Shown in pieces: positions 54,919 to 64,000 of a DNA stretch of 64,000 nt; position 1 is the first letter of the stretch, and every line of letters begins with the position of its first letter. Under the pieces are notes generated by a model that saw only the letters and a list, made by a program, of their open reading frames with translations, made no database searches and was not told where the DNA came from. Location: positions 3,968,001-4,032,000 of the forward strand of contig NC_015177.1 in the NCBI RefSeq assembly GCF_000190735.1. Reading direction: 5' to 3'. The position numbers and the translations under genes are program-made. This DNA is from Pseudopedobacter saltans DSM 12145 (lineage in GTDB: Bacteria > Bacteroidota > Bacteroidia > Sphingobacteriales > Sphingobacteriaceae).

Positions 54919-57276
54919 TTATTGTTGTTTATTAATAAAATATCTGAAGTTTAGATAGAAGCCCCGGCTTGGCTTCTGTAAGCTGAAATTGTCATAAAGT
55001 AAGGCATCGGTAATATTCCTCGCCTCAAGTCCGATATTATAGCGCCCGTTAAGCATACTATAAACCAGATTTACATCATTCGAAAGCTGCTTAGGGATTT
55101 GTTTCTTCTCTGCTGTAGCGCTCGTTTCCCCCATGCTAGGCCAATACAGCCAGAAAGCATGTACATACAAAAGATTATAGCCAATATTTAAGTGGTTGCC
55201 TTGTTTTCCAATGTTGTGCAGTGAAAAAGAAACGTCCGCATTACCAAATAGGTAAGGAATATTTGGCATCTGATCTTTGTATAAAGGGCTTACGATCGTA
55301 TAACCAGGTTCGCGCTTTTGCATGTTTTGTATAAACTGGTAGGTAGCGCTTAAACCGGTGGAAAGCCATTCCTTGTAGGAGTATCTTACTTCCGCATCTC
55401 CGCCGAAAGTGCGTACTCCATCACGATTATCGGCAACAAGCTTCGATTGATTATTGTTCAGCCGTCTATAGATATAGTCTGTGGCATTTCGGTAAATACC
55501 ATTTGCCGTTACCGAAAATCTGTTAGTCTTGTTGATGTCAAATCCGTAAATGAAACCTACATTTATATTATTGCTCGATTCGGGTTTTAAACCGGGATTA
55601 CCTTCTACACTTTCCATATCTCCGAAAATTTCAAAGGCTTCAGGCATTTTATTAGTTAACTCATAGGAAGCTTTTAATTGCAATTCGGGATTTATGAAAT
55701 ATGTTATTGCTGTTCCATATCCGAATCGTTCGGTATTTCCTTTATTATTACTATTTCCATTGATAACAATCTGAGAAAGATATTTACCAAATACATTGAT
55801 ACTATATTGATTATCTAAGGCATAGCTATAACCCAGCCCCAGAATGTTTTTATGTGTTTTTTTGATAGGTTCATTTAAATCATTAGCAGGATTTAATAAA
55901 TCATTACCTTTTCTGTTAAACGTATTGAATGAGTTGCTTAAGGCCAGAGACTGTTTGTCGTTGATCTTATAGTTTGCCATTGCTGTAGCCAACCCATTAT
56001 TGTTTTTATATTTATACAAACTTCTGGAGCTTTCTCCGCTGGATCCATGAGCTTTCATGTTTCCGTACCAGTCGAACCTGACATTCATGGTGTCTATATT
56101 CTTTTCATAGCCAAGGTTGTAGTTTGCATTTAAAGTAATATCCAAACCTTTTATCAGGTTTTCTTTTTTATATTTTAAACTGGGCATTAGGATATTACCT
56201 CTTCTATGCCAACCACCGAAAACGGTTTGCATACGAGCTCCTGTTTGTATTTCCTTATAGTTTTCGCCCAGTGTTAAACCAAAAAGTAATTTATCTGCAT
56301 ACTTTTTATTAACAACGCCAATGTTTGTAATGAGCGTTTCGTTATGGTATGTGTCATGAAATCTTTTTAAAGTAGCCAGTTGTTCAAAGGCACCCGTATA
56401 GATGTTTGATGGCTGAAGAGTCACTTTATAGTTATTGTCCGAATAGTTCTGAAAAGCATTTATCTGGAAAGTGAATCCTTTTTTGGAGATTATACCTGCA
56501 TTTATAACACTTCTGTGTGTATTGAACGAACCGTAGGAATAAGAAACATCAATAAAATTCCGATAATGGTCTGCTGTAATAATGTTTATCGCTCCGCCTA
56601 AAGCATCAGATCCAAGCCATACGGGTACAACGCCTTTATAAACTTCAACTCTGTCGGCCAGATTTATTGGAATATTGTTGATCTGAAAAGACGAACCGAA
56701 GTTGTCCATCGGGATTCCATCAATAAAATATTTTATATGATCTCCTGAGAATCCATTTAAAGAAAGGTTGAAGTTTGAACCAACACCTCCCGATTCTCTT
56801 ACCCTTACGCCTGCAACTCTGTCTAAAGCCCCGGAAATATCCAATGTAGAATTGTATAGTTTCTTCGCATCAATTGCTGTTACATTATAAGCCTGTCTGT
56901 TTGTTTCCTGTACATGGGAGCGACCGATTACCGATACGGTTTCCATTTGCTGGACATTTGGCGTAAGGTTAAAATTGACATTAAGATTTTGTGTCCCTTT
57001 AATAGCAAGTTCTTTAGTTTGAGATTTCATGCCAACCGAAGAAACCTGGATTGCCTGTTTGCCAGAAGGCGGAACATTTTTTAGGATATAAAGACCATTT
57101 CCATCAGAAGTCGAACTGATGTTGGTTCCCAAAATCTTAATCAAAGCACCCGGTAGTATTTCGCCACTATCATCTGTGATCTTTCCTGTGATGGAGATGA
57201 ATGCCGTTTGGGCAAAGGATTTGAATAAACTGAAGAGCAATACCGCCCCAATAAGCAAAAATTTTCTAATTTGCAT
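54919..57276 (-). CDS. TonB-dependent receptor, iron/siderophore type
   Basis: This 785-residue outer-membrane receptor has a signal peptide (1-22, ending SFAQT), a carboxypeptidase-regulatory-like domain (about 27-105), a plug (about 112-230; ALDRVAGVRVRESGGVGS, FIDGIPMD, VEVYKGVVPVWLGSDALGGAINI) and a C-terminal barrel ending FRYFINKQQ. It is shorter than SusC proteins and has no SusD partner, so it is of the siderophore/metal class. The operon (PepSY protein, DUF4198, DUF4374) supports iron-siderophore uptake. A structured element of about 140 nt precedes it. Confidence 0.93.
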   Translation of the reverse strand: MQIRKFLLIGAVLLFSLFKSFAQTAFISITGKITDDSGEILPGALIKILGTNISSTSDGNGLYILKNVPPSGKQAIQVSSVGMKSQTKELAIKGTQNLNVNFNLTPNVQQMETVSVIGRSHVQETNRQAYNVTAIDAKKLYNSTLDISGALDRVAGVRVRESGGVGSNFNLSLNGFSGDHIKYFIDGIPMDNFGSSFQINNIPINLADRVEVYKGVVPVWLGSDALGGAINIITADHYRNFIDVSYSYGSFNTHRSVINAGIISKKGFTFQINAFQNYSDNNYKVTLQPSNIYTGAFEQLATLKRFHDTYHNETLITNIGVVNKKYADKLLFGLTLGENYKEIQTGARMQTVFGGWHRRGNILMPSLKYKKENLIKGLDITLNANYNLGYEKNIDTMNVRFDWYGNMKAHGSSGESSRSLYKYKNNNGLATAMANYKINDKQSLALSNSFNTFNRKGNDLLNPANDLNEPIKKTHKNILGLGYSYALDNQYSINVFGKYLSQIVINGNSNNKGNTERFGYGTAITYFINPELQLKASYELTNKMPEAFEIFGDMESVEGNPGLKPESSNNINVGFIYGFDINKTNRFSVTANGIYRNATDYIYRRLNNNQSKLVADNRDGVRTFGGDAEVRYSYKEWLSTGLSATYQFIQNMQKREPGYTIVSPLYKDQMPNIPYLFGNADVSFSLHNIGKQGNHLNIGYNLLYVHAFWLYWPSMGETSATAEKKQIPKQLSNDVNLVYSMLNGRYNIGLEARNITDALLYDNFSLQKPSRGFYLNFRYFINKQQ

Positions 57277-57303
57277 TTACTTTTAATTGAACGTTAGAAG
57301 TTA

Positions 57304-57439
57304 CCCTCTCACCGAGGGGATTGACCGTACAGTTGCCGCTGTACGGTCTTTGTTATTGACGAGAATTGCCGTTCCCATCAGCTAAGCAATTAGTGCCTGC
57401 GTTACCCTTAACTCAAACCGACCGAGTTGGGTAAGCAGG
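57304..57439 (-). ncRNA. structured leader candidate upstream of the TonB receptor
   Basis: The 173-bp gap holds four stems that can form in the transcript: CCTGC/GCAGG, TTACCC/GGGTAA and AACTC/GAGTT stacked (57396-57439), AATTGC/GCAATT (57364-57391), a perfect 10-bp hairpin GACCGTACAG/CTGTACGGTC (57323-57348) and CCCTC/GAGGG (57304-57318). It is more GC-rich than its surroundings. It could be a riboswitch or other cis-acting RNA, or a mobile repeat. No known riboswitch class was matched by eye. Confidence 0.45.
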
Positions 57440-57449
57440 ACTTAATATT

Positions 57450-58166
57450 TTATTTTACTTCGAATGTTGAAGTTGCACCCTGCCATGCCGCAGTAAAATC
57501 TTTGCCATGATGCAAGCCCGATACTTTCTCGCGATTACTTACTTCTATTACATATCTTCCAGACCAAATAGGTTTTATCGTAATATTCCCATCCTCGTCT
57601 GTTACATATTCTTTTGCCCATCCGGAAGGAGAGAAAACCGAAATGACTTTATTTTTCAGCACCTCACCATTTAATGAGGCGTTCACTTTTATATCTTCAT
57701 TTACCTTAAAATGCTTTACATTGGCTGTTGAGATTTTTAAACTGTTAGCAATTGTACCGGTATCAATCATGTTGGGTTTTCCTACGGATACGTTTGCTAA
57801 AGAAGAGAACTCATATTTAGTAGTTCCTCCTAAATCTTTGGCAGTATGTACAATTGTTAAATGATATATTCCGTCTTGCTCGGGAATGAAACTGGCTTTG
57901 TAGAAGTCTTTACCAGCTATAGTTTCCAGTTTTATACTCTCTTTTCCTGGAGATGTTAGATAGAGATTGAAGTTTTTTACATCAGAATACCATTTGTCTG
58001 TTGTTTCCCTTTCATTATTCACATATTCGCCATAATAAACTTTTACTTCATGACTTTGGCCTACTTTACCGATAGTATTCGTTTCTATCCATAATGCATG
58101 GGCAAAAGTGTAATCAGATACCATTAACAGGCAGATACTTAATAGAAATAGTTTTATAGATTTCAT
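57450..58166 (-). CDS. DUF4198 periplasmic protein
   Basis: This 238-residue protein has a signal peptide (1-22, ending TFAHA) and the DUF4198 fold, a tandem Ig-like/beta-sandwich protein with the family-typical N-terminal HALWIE motif. DUF4198 proteins are linked to uptake of metals such as nickel, cobalt or iron. Its start overlaps the end of the PepSY gene by 4 nt (ATGA type), and the receptor gene follows 173 bp later. It probably acts in the periplasm as an accessory metal-binding protein. Confidence 0.85.
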   Translation of the reverse strand: MKSIKLFLLSICLLMVSDYTFAHALWIETNTIGKVGQSHEVKVYYGEYVNNERETTDKWYSDVKNFNLYLTSPGKESIKLETIAGKDFYKASFIPEQDGIYHLTIVHTAKDLGGTTKYEFSSLANVSVGKPNMIDTGTIANSLKISTANVKHFKVNEDIKVNASLNGEVLKNKVISVFSPSGWAKEYVTDEDGNITIKPIWSGRYVIEVSNREKVSGLHHGKDFTAAWQGATSTFEVK

Positions 58167-59425
58167 ATAGTTTGGTTGTTTTTATTGTCAATCTGAAGAA
58201 CCGATATTGCTTGGTCGAGTTCTTTGTCTATTTGTGCTTGAAAAGTTTCATGTTTATTGGTAACCTTCTTTTTTTTATTTTGCCCTTTCTTTTTCTTTCC
58301 GAACTTACGTCCCCACCAGATTAAAAATCCGGTAATGGGCAAAGAAGCTCCAATAAGTGTAACAAGAAAAGCTAAAACCTTTCCGGGAAAGCCTAATATG
58401 CTCCCTACATGCAAATCATAATTCATTCTTCTCAGTTTGGCACCAAATTCAGCGTCTTCAAAATCAACGCCATACACTTCATCGCCTTCGAGAGGTTTTA
58501 AAGTGTGCTGATCGAAATTGTACCGCTTCGAGTTATAGAACTGCCCTTTATTGGGATATATATAAATCCCAATAGTGGATTTTGCTCTGGAAGTATCGGG
58601 GAAAGAATAGTAAAACCCGTTAGCTTTTGGATTCTCCGAAATCACTTTTTGAAAAGCGAGATCAATAGCTTGATCTGGTGTGTAATGTTTGTTCAATTGC
58701 GTAGAGTCAGAAACCAAACGATCTCTTCCTGGTAATTGCTTGCCTCCTGAAGTTGCCCAGTAAAGACCTTCGCTGTACCATTTTATTCCCCACACCATTC
58801 CGGTAAGGGCTATAACAAGCAGGAACAATAAGGAATAGAATCCCAATACATTATGAAGATCCAGATTAACTCTTTTAAAAGAAGCGCCCCATTTAATTTT
58901 AAAGCTTTTGTCTCTGGCGCTTTTGTTCCATTTTTTTGGATACCACCAGATTAATCCGGTAATCAAAAGGACAACAAATACTAAGGTCGCGTAGTTAACT
59001 ATAGGGCGTCCGATTTCGTAGGGCAGCCATAAGAAGCGATGTCCATTCAGAATGAATCGGAAAAAATCAGTCTCTCCATCTTGTTTTAGCTTTTTGGAAA
59101 TGATTTCTCCGTTATAAGGATTTATTTTTAGAGTAGCGCCACCTTTTCTTCGTTCGCCAAGGCCAACACTTGCAGCGACTCCCTGTTGATAGGTTACATA
59201 ACTGACTTTCAGATCCGGAAATTCCTGATTTGCAATTTTCTTAATCTCGGATGGCGACAATACAGGCTTATCCTGCTTTTCTATTCGGGTTTCCGGTTCA
59301 AGAAGAAGAGTTATCTCCTCGTTAAATACCCAGATACAACCTGTAATGCAAACAATAAATACAATTATGCCGGAGATAAGTCCTAACCAAAGATGTAACC
59401 AGTTATTTATTTTGTTAAAACCCAT
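58163..59425 (-). CDS. PepSY-domain iron-regulated membrane protein (PiuB type)
   Basis: This protein of about 420 residues has four membrane helices (about 10-35, 130-155, 185-215, 355-385) with a large extracytoplasmic PepSY region. Conserved histidines sit in helices (LHLWLGLISG, DLHNVLGFYSL, DLHVGSILGFPGK), as in PiuB/FpvG-like ferric-siderophore reductases. It probably reduces or frees iron from the imported complex. ATG at 59425 is preferred over TTG at 59452. It is the first gene of the operon leading to the TonB receptor. Confidence 0.88.
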   Translation of the reverse strand: MGFNKINNWLHLWLGLISGIIVFIVCITGCIWVFNEEITLLLEPETRIEKQDKPVLSPSEIKKIANQEFPDLKVSYVTYQQGVAASVGLGERRKGGATLKINPYNGEIISKKLKQDGETDFFRFILNGHRFLWLPYEIGRPIVNYATLVFVVLLITGLIWWYPKKWNKSARDKSFKIKWGASFKRVNLDLHNVLGFYSLLFLLVIALTGMVWGIKWYSEGLYWATSGGKQLPGRDRLVSDSTQLNKHYTPDQAIDLAFQKVISENPKANGFYYSFPDTSRAKSTIGIYIYPNKGQFYNSKRYNFDQHTLKPLEGDEVYGVDFEDAEFGAKLRRMNYDLHVGSILGFPGKVLAFLVTLIGASLPITGFLIWWGRKFGKKKKGQNKKKKVTNKHETFQAQIDKELDQAISVLQIDNKNNQTI

Positions 59426-59548
59426 ATTATTATTTAGACTAATTATAAACAATGCAAAAGTAATGTATCTTTTTTGTTGTGCAAATTTTATTTATAATAA
59501 TTCTAAATAATAGCGATTGTTCTTGTAATTGTCTGGTATTTAGTTGTT

Positions 59549-61003
59549 TTATTGGTTGTTTTGGTTTTGATTAATAAAAGAAAATAGTCTTTTTACATTC
59601 ATTAACCGGCTAAAATAACTTGTAGAAAACCCAATAATCATAAAAATAGTCATGCTAAATCCCCAATGAATATTTGTTTTTTCTAGTAGATTATTGGCGA
59701 TAAAAAGGGTAGTGACAAGTAAAATAACTTTAACGTTAGACTTTAAATTGAACTTTACTTTGAAGTGTCTATAGTAAAAAATAGAGTATAAGAAAGTAAC
59801 GAGCGCTAAAGTTATAACCGAGCTGATAGTTGCTCCAAATGCTCTGTATTGTGGAATCAGGAATAAATTTAAAAGGATGTTTATACCAACGCAAAGTGCC
59901 GAAATGATATTAAGTTGCTTAAGATTATTATTGGCAATCAGAACCGAACTATATATATGATAAAGTGCCAAAAGAGGAGAATTTAGCATTAACACGGCAA
60001 AAATACCGCTAACGTATTTATTACTTTCAGAACCATACAATAAAACCATTAAATCTCGTCTGTAAAACCAGCTGCTAAGCGCAATAACAATAGTAAAACT
60101 GATAAGAATACCAAAGCTGCTGCTAACGATTTTATCTATTTTTTTGTTATTAGAAATTAACTTACTGATCGTGGGAAAGAACAAAGATGTAAACAATACG
60201 CAAATCATGTTCGATGCATCGAGCAGCCTGTTCGCCGCGGCATAAACTCCGGCTTCCTCCTTTCCCATTTCTTTTCCTAAAATCTGTTCCAGCATAACAA
60301 CATCTATTTTGTTGTAAATCAGTACCAGAAAAGCAAATAAAGTAAATGGCCAAACCTCTTTTAGCAAAGAAAAGTTTAATCTAATTTTTCCGATTCTGAA
60401 AACTGATACCCTCTTTATTCTAAGAAAAATAGAGCACCCGATAATCGAAATGACTACTGCAATAAGCTGACTGTAAGCAAAGAAAAAAATGCTTCTTGAC
60501 AGATCCAGGTCATAAATAAGAAGCGGTATAAACAGTAAAAACAATAAGACCTTGTCTAAAACAGAAAAAAATATTTCTGCATTAAATAGGTGCAAACCTT
60601 TTAAAAATCCTCTTAAATAGGTTAAGAATTGCCAGGCTACCTGATATAGTGCAAGTACTAATAGCAATTGAAAATAATCATGCTTATAGCCTAAAGCGAT
60701 ACCCAAGCCGCAAGTGCTACCCAGATAAATGAGCGATAGGACAATTTTTAAGAATAATAACTCTGAATTTGTATTGCTGGAAATTCCATTTTGGGAAAGG
60801 TGCCGTATCAGGTAATTACTTAATCCGGGGTCTGATATGATGCTCAATATCAGCGAAAAGCTCAATAATGTATAATATGCACCGTAATCATTGAAGCCTA
60901 CACTAAGTTGAATGTTTCTTTCAATGCCCAATACCCAAACGAGTTTGACAAACAAGTTAATCAGAACAAGAAGAGAAACTTGACCTGCAAATTTTTTGGA
61001 CAT
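59549..61003 (-). CDS. Wzx-like oligosaccharide flippase
   Basis: This 484-residue integral membrane protein has about 14 hydrophobic segments and the pattern of the polysaccharide-specific MOP flippase family (FNDYGAYYTLLSFSLILSIISDPGLSNYLIR in outline; GVYAAANRLLDASNMICVLF). It would move lipid-linked sugars across the inner membrane for surface polysaccharide assembly. It is monocistronic. A GT4 gene lies 900 bp away on the other strand. Confidence 0.9.
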   Translation of the reverse strand: MSKKFAGQVSLLVLINLFVKLVWVLGIERNIQLSVGFNDYGAYYTLLSFSLILSIISDPGLSNYLIRHLSQNGISSNTNSELLFLKIVLSLIYLGSTCGLGIALGYKHDYFQLLLVLALYQVAWQFLTYLRGFLKGLHLFNAEIFFSVLDKVLLFLLFIPLLIYDLDLSRSIFFFAYSQLIAVVISIIGCSIFLRIKRVSVFRIGKIRLNFSLLKEVWPFTLFAFLVLIYNKIDVVMLEQILGKEMGKEEAGVYAAANRLLDASNMICVLFTSLFFPTISKLISNNKKIDKIVSSSFGILISFTIVIALSSWFYRRDLMVLLYGSESNKYVSGIFAVLMLNSPLLALYHIYSSVLIANNNLKQLNIISALCVGINILLNLFLIPQYRAFGATISSVITLALVTFLYSIFYYRHFKVKFNLKSNVKVILLVTTLFIANNLLEKTNIHWGFSMTIFMIIGFSTSYFSRLMNVKRLFSFINQNQNNQ

Positions 61004-61287
61004 ATTATTCTTGTTGAGCGATAAAGGTAAAAAGCAAAGGCTAATATTTCAAAGAAATAACGCTTTTGTTGAAAAAGTATTTGCTTTAACGTGATAATTA
61101 CTATCCTAAATTGATTTTTTTAAAAGCAAAAGCAATAAATAAGCGAATTTTACCTTAATTATGCGGAATGTATGGAATTTGATATCCATTGCATAAATTA
61201 GTGACGAGATATATTGTAAAAAGAATTTGTGAAATAATTTCCTAAACTATCACTTTCTTAAAAATATCTCTATTCAACAACGTAGAT

Positions 61288-61884
61288 ATGCTATTACCAT
61301 TTTATCAAGAGGAGTTTATAGAAGCCGGATGCGATGAAGCAGGAAGAGGATGTTTGGCAGGCCCCGTGTTTGCCGCAGCCGTAATTTTACCGAAGGATTT
61401 TTTCCATCCGTTATTGACTGACTCTAAGCAATTAACTGATAAAGATCGTAAAGCCTTAAGAATAGAAATAGAAGAAAAAGCACTAGCTTTTGCCGTAGCG
61501 CCGGTAGACCACGAGGAAATTGATAGGATTAATATTTTGAATGCCTCGTTTCTTGCCATGCATAAGGCACTCGACAAACTGACAATCAGACCAGAATTTA
61601 TTATCATCGATGGAAATCGTTTCAAAAGTTACAACAATATTGGCCATCAGTGTGTTATAAAAGGAGACGGGAAATATTATTCTATTGCTGCGGCATCTAT
61701 TCTTGCCAAGACATATAGAGATGACTATATGGATGCCTTGCATGAAGAATTCCCACTTTATGATTGGAACAAGAATAAAGGCTATCCCACAACTAAACAT
61801 CGATTGGCAATTTTAGAACATGGTATATGCACTTATCACCGTAAAACATTTAGAGTAACAGACCCGCAGTTGACTATCTTTTAG
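61288..61884 (+). CDS. rnhB: ribonuclease HII
   Basis: This 198-residue enzyme removes ribonucleotides from RNA-DNA hybrids. The signature GCDEAGRGCLAGPV (acidic pair D-E) lies near the N-terminus; IDGNRF and SILAKTYRDDYM carry further active-site residues. Length and motif order are standard. The next gene starts 9 nt later on the same strand. Confidence 0.96.
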   Translation: MLLPFYQEEFIEAGCDEAGRGCLAGPVFAAAVILPKDFFHPLLTDSKQLTDKDRKALRIEIEEKALAFAVAPVDHEEIDRINILNASFLAMHKALDKLTIRPEFIIIDGNRFKSYNNIGHQCVIKGDGKYYSIAAASILAKTYRDDYMDALHEEFPLYDWNKNKGYPTTKHRLAILEHGICTYHRKTFRVTDPQLTIF

Positions 61885-61893
61885 TAATAGAAT

Positions 61894-63096
61894 ATGAGAG
61901 TTTTGCTTCTCAGTAACAGGATTCCATTCCCTCCTCATGGGGGATACGCTATTGTGGTATATAATACCATACAGGAATTGTTGAGTCTGGGATGCGAGGT
62001 CACATTATTTAGTTTAAATACTGCGAAGCACTATGTTTTTTCCAGTTCGATACAGGATGAACTGATAAAAAAGATAAAATTCTATAAATATGGTGTCGAT
62101 GATAAAGTAAAAGTCAAAGACGCCTTTTTCAACTTATTTACCTCAAAATCTTACAATATAATTCGTTTCTACAGTGAAGGATGTGCAGGTATGCTGGCAA
62201 AGATATTAAGAGAAAACGATTTTGATATTGTTCAGTTTGAAGGTTTGCAGGTAACTCCTTATCTGGAAACCGTAAGGAACAACAGTAACGCAAAGGTTGT
62301 TTACCGCTCCCATAATATTGAGTTTAAAATATGGAAAAGATTAGCCTTAAAAGAAGGAATGACTCCTAAAAAACTGTACCTGAATTTGTTGAGCAAGAGA
62401 TTGAGGGAGTATGAGACCAATATAATCAACAAATTCGACGCACTGTTTGCAATTAGCCATCTGGACGAACATTTTTTTAAGAGTATCGGTTGTACCTCCG
62501 TATTAACGAGTTTTCCCGTAGCATTAAATTTAAGCCAATATGCAGGGATACATAAGCTTACACCACACAAAAGTATTGGTTATATCGGGTCTATGGACTG
62601 GCGGCCTAATGTGGAAGGTTTAAGTTGGTTTCTAGAACAGGTTTGGCCGCAAATTCAGAAGCTCACTAGCGGCATTAAATTTCATTTAGCAGGTAAAAAT
62701 ATGCCAGCTCGATTCACACATCGGGATTTTCAGAATTATGTTATGGAGGGAGAGGTGGATGACGCGCTGGAGTTTATATCAAAACAACATGTTTTTGTTG
62801 TTCCGTTATTCTCGGGAAGCGGGATGCGAGTTAAGATTATAGAAGCTATGGCATTAGGAAAATGTGTGATAGCTACTTCGATAGCAGCGGAGGGAATAAA
62901 GTATCAACACGATAAAAATATACTGATAGCAGACCGGGCCGACGATTTTTATAAACAAATATTACGTTGCTTTACCGATAAGACATTGATATCCAGAATT
63001 GGTAAACAAGCCCGACTTTTAGTGCAGCAGCATCACGATATTGAAAAGGAGAGTAAAAGGATGCTTCTGACCTATCAAAAACTTTGTGCTAAATAG
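61894..63096 (+). CDS. glycosyltransferase family 4
   Basis: This 400-residue cytoplasmic GT-B enzyme has an N-terminal acceptor domain (RIPFPPHGGYAIVVYN) and a C-terminal donor-binding domain (PLFSGSGMRVKIIEAMALGKCVIATSIAAEGI, containing the E-x7-E like motif of GT4). It transfers a nucleotide-activated sugar, probably in surface polysaccharide synthesis. It follows rnhB by 9 nt but the pairing is probably accidental. Donor and acceptor cannot be read from sequence. Confidence 0.9.
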   Translation: MRVLLLSNRIPFPPHGGYAIVVYNTIQELLSLGCEVTLFSLNTAKHYVFSSSIQDELIKKIKFYKYGVDDKVKVKDAFFNLFTSKSYNIIRFYSEGCAGMLAKILRENDFDIVQFEGLQVTPYLETVRNNSNAKVVYRSHNIEFKIWKRLALKEGMTPKKLYLNLLSKRLREYETNIINKFDALFAISHLDEHFFKSIGCTSVLTSFPVALNLSQYAGIHKLTPHKSIGYIGSMDWRPNVEGLSWFLEQVWPQIQKLTSGIKFHLAGKNMPARFTHRDFQNYVMEGEVDDALEFISKQHVFVVPLFSGSGMRVKIIEAMALGKCVIATSIAAEGIKYQHDKNILIADRADDFYKQILRCFTDKTLISRIGKQARLLVQQHHDIEKESKRMLLTYQKLCAK

Positions 63097-63152
63097 GGCC
63101 GATTTTTTCTTAATTTCGCGGCAGATTTAATTTTCATAATCTTATAGCAGAA

Positions 63153-64000
63153 ATGAAGAATACCGCGTTAACCGATAAGCATATTGCTTTAGGTGCTAAA
63201 ATGGTTCCTTTTGCCGGTTTTAATATGCCTGTACAATATGCCGGAATCAATGCCGAACATGAAGTAGTTAGAAGTAGTGTAGGAGTTTTTGATGTGAGCC
63301 ATATGGGAGAATTTATTCTTAAGGGAGAAAAAGCTCTTGATTTGATTCAAAAAATCAGTGCTAACGATGCTTCCAAACTATTCGATGGCAAAATTCAGTA
63401 TTCTTATTTTCCAAATGAAAATGGAGGAGTAATAGACGATCTGTTGGTTTATCGTATTGACGAGAAAACATACATGCTGGTTGTTAACGCTTCTAATATT
63501 GAAAAAGATTGGGACTGGATACAAAAACATAATACAGAAGGTGTAGAACTCATTGATATTTCTGACAGGACTTCTTTGTTGGCTGTGCAAGGACCAAATG
63601 CAGCAAAGGCATTGGCATCGTTGACAGATATCGAATTAGAGAATATGGAATATTACACCTTTAAAAAAGGAGTTTTTGCGGGTATTCCTAATGTGTTAAT
63701 ATCTGCAACAGGTTATACAGGAGCGGGTGGTTTCGAAATTTATTTCGATGCTGTGCATTCAGAAACAATTTGGGATACCATCTTTGAGGCAGGAAAGCCA
63801 TACGGAATTCAACCTATCGGATTAGGGGCAAGAGATACGCTAAGATTGGAAATGGGTTTTTGTCTGTACGGAAATGATATTGATGAAACGACTTGTCCGA
63901 TAGAAGCAGGTTTAGGCTGGGTAACCAAGTTCACTAAGGATTTTGTAAATTCAGAATCTTTAAAGGTAAGGAAAGAGCAGGGAGTCGAAAGAAAATTGGT
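63153..64000 (+). CDS. gcvT: aminomethyltransferase (glycine cleavage T protein), 5' part
   Basis: The first 282 residues are present; the rest lies past the right edge. GcvT transfers the methylene unit of glycine from the H protein to tetrahydrofolate. Hallmarks include [50 protein letters not shown] and [21 protein letters not shown]. The start at 63153 has 56 nt of leader after the GT4 stop; TAATTTCG at 63113 is a possible -7 box. Confidence 0.95.
   Translation, partial: MKNTALTDKHIALGAKMVPFAGFNMPVQYAGINAEHEVVRSSVGVFDVSHMGEFILKGEKALDLIQKISANDASKLFDGKIQYSYFPNENGGVIDDLLVYRIDEKTYMLVVNASNIEKDWDWIQKHNTEGVELIDISDRTSLLAVQGPNAAKALASLTDIELENMEYYTFKKGVFAGIPNVLISATGYTGAGGFEIYFDAVHSETIWDTIFEAGKPYGIQPIGLGARDTLRLEMGFCLYGNDIDETTCPIEAGLGWVTKFTKDFVNSESLKVRKEQGVERKL

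Noticed and set aside
57277-57449. Cobalamin riboswitch before the TonB receptor
   Set aside because: The structured gap raised the idea, but the conserved B12-box and GCCACTG-type sequences were not found in a consistent order.
61894-63096. Surface-polysaccharide cluster spanning the flippase and GT4 genes
   Set aside because: Only two such genes, on opposite strands and with rnhB between them; not enough to call a cluster.

Overview
The window comes from a Bacteroidota genome, most likely the Sphingobacteriaceae (Pedobacter or Pseudopedobacter-like). Grounds: low GC, several SusC/SusD pairs, lipoproteins with Bacteroidota-type signal peptides, Bacteroidota-style promoters (TTTG and TAnnTTTG boxes), weak Shine-Dalgarno sequences, and families largely confined to this phylum (HU-like/DUF4469, DUF4374, 7TMR-DISM kinases). 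The species assignment is inference.

Layout. 1-2552: end of a biotin gene (bioF, cut by the window edge), a ferritin-like diiron protein overlapping it, and a divergent MocR-type regulator. 2661-5267: tRNA-Glu and initiator tRNA-Met, then the ribosome-assembly GTPases era and der. 5344-11003: a xylose operon (xylB-xylA-Na+/sugar symporter) divergent from a LacI-family regulator, with a clear promoter and a perfect palindromic operator in the gap. 11049-18239: a compact five-gene operon on the minus strand (acyltransferase-like protein, ThiF/E1-nitroreductase fusion, 7TM sensor kinase, receiver-kinase, receiver). It looks like a small-molecule synthesis-and-sensing unit and is the best candidate here for an undescribed system. 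A further receiver gene converges on it.

18338-51660 is a large pectin utilisation region in two blocks. Block 1 (18526-30594) has SusC, SusD, a surface beta-helix lipoprotein, two PL1 pectate lyases, an SGNH (CE12-type) esterase and a CE8 pectin methylesterase. Block 2 (38576-51596) is a tight run of GH43, alpha/beta hydrolase, CE8, GH28, SGNH esterase, a second alpha/beta hydrolase, GH105, SusC and SusD. Between them lie a DUF4469 protein, an ankyrin lipoprotein, a PL9-type lyase, a hybrid histidine kinase and a heparinase II/III-like lyase. Together they would bind pectin at the surface, remove methyl and acetyl groups, cut homogalacturonan and rhamnogalacturonan by lyases and hydrolases, import the pieces, and process unsaturated ends. 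One repeated 12-bp sequence (ATCGTTGCCGGY type) sits upstream of three of these transcription units (18342, 34006, 38465) and probably ties them into one regulon whose regulator is not evident here.

51748-53600: a beta-propeller protein, a small lipoprotein and a small conserved cytoplasmic protein. 53661-59425: an iron/siderophore-type uptake operon (PepSY membrane protein, DUF4198, TonB receptor, DUF4374) with an unusually structured 140-nt element before the receptor gene. 59549-64000: a flippase, rnhB, a GT4 glycosyltransferase and the start of gcvT. No CRISPR array, prophage, rRNA or complete insertion sequence was seen; short mobile-looking intergenic repeats lie at 29120-29462.
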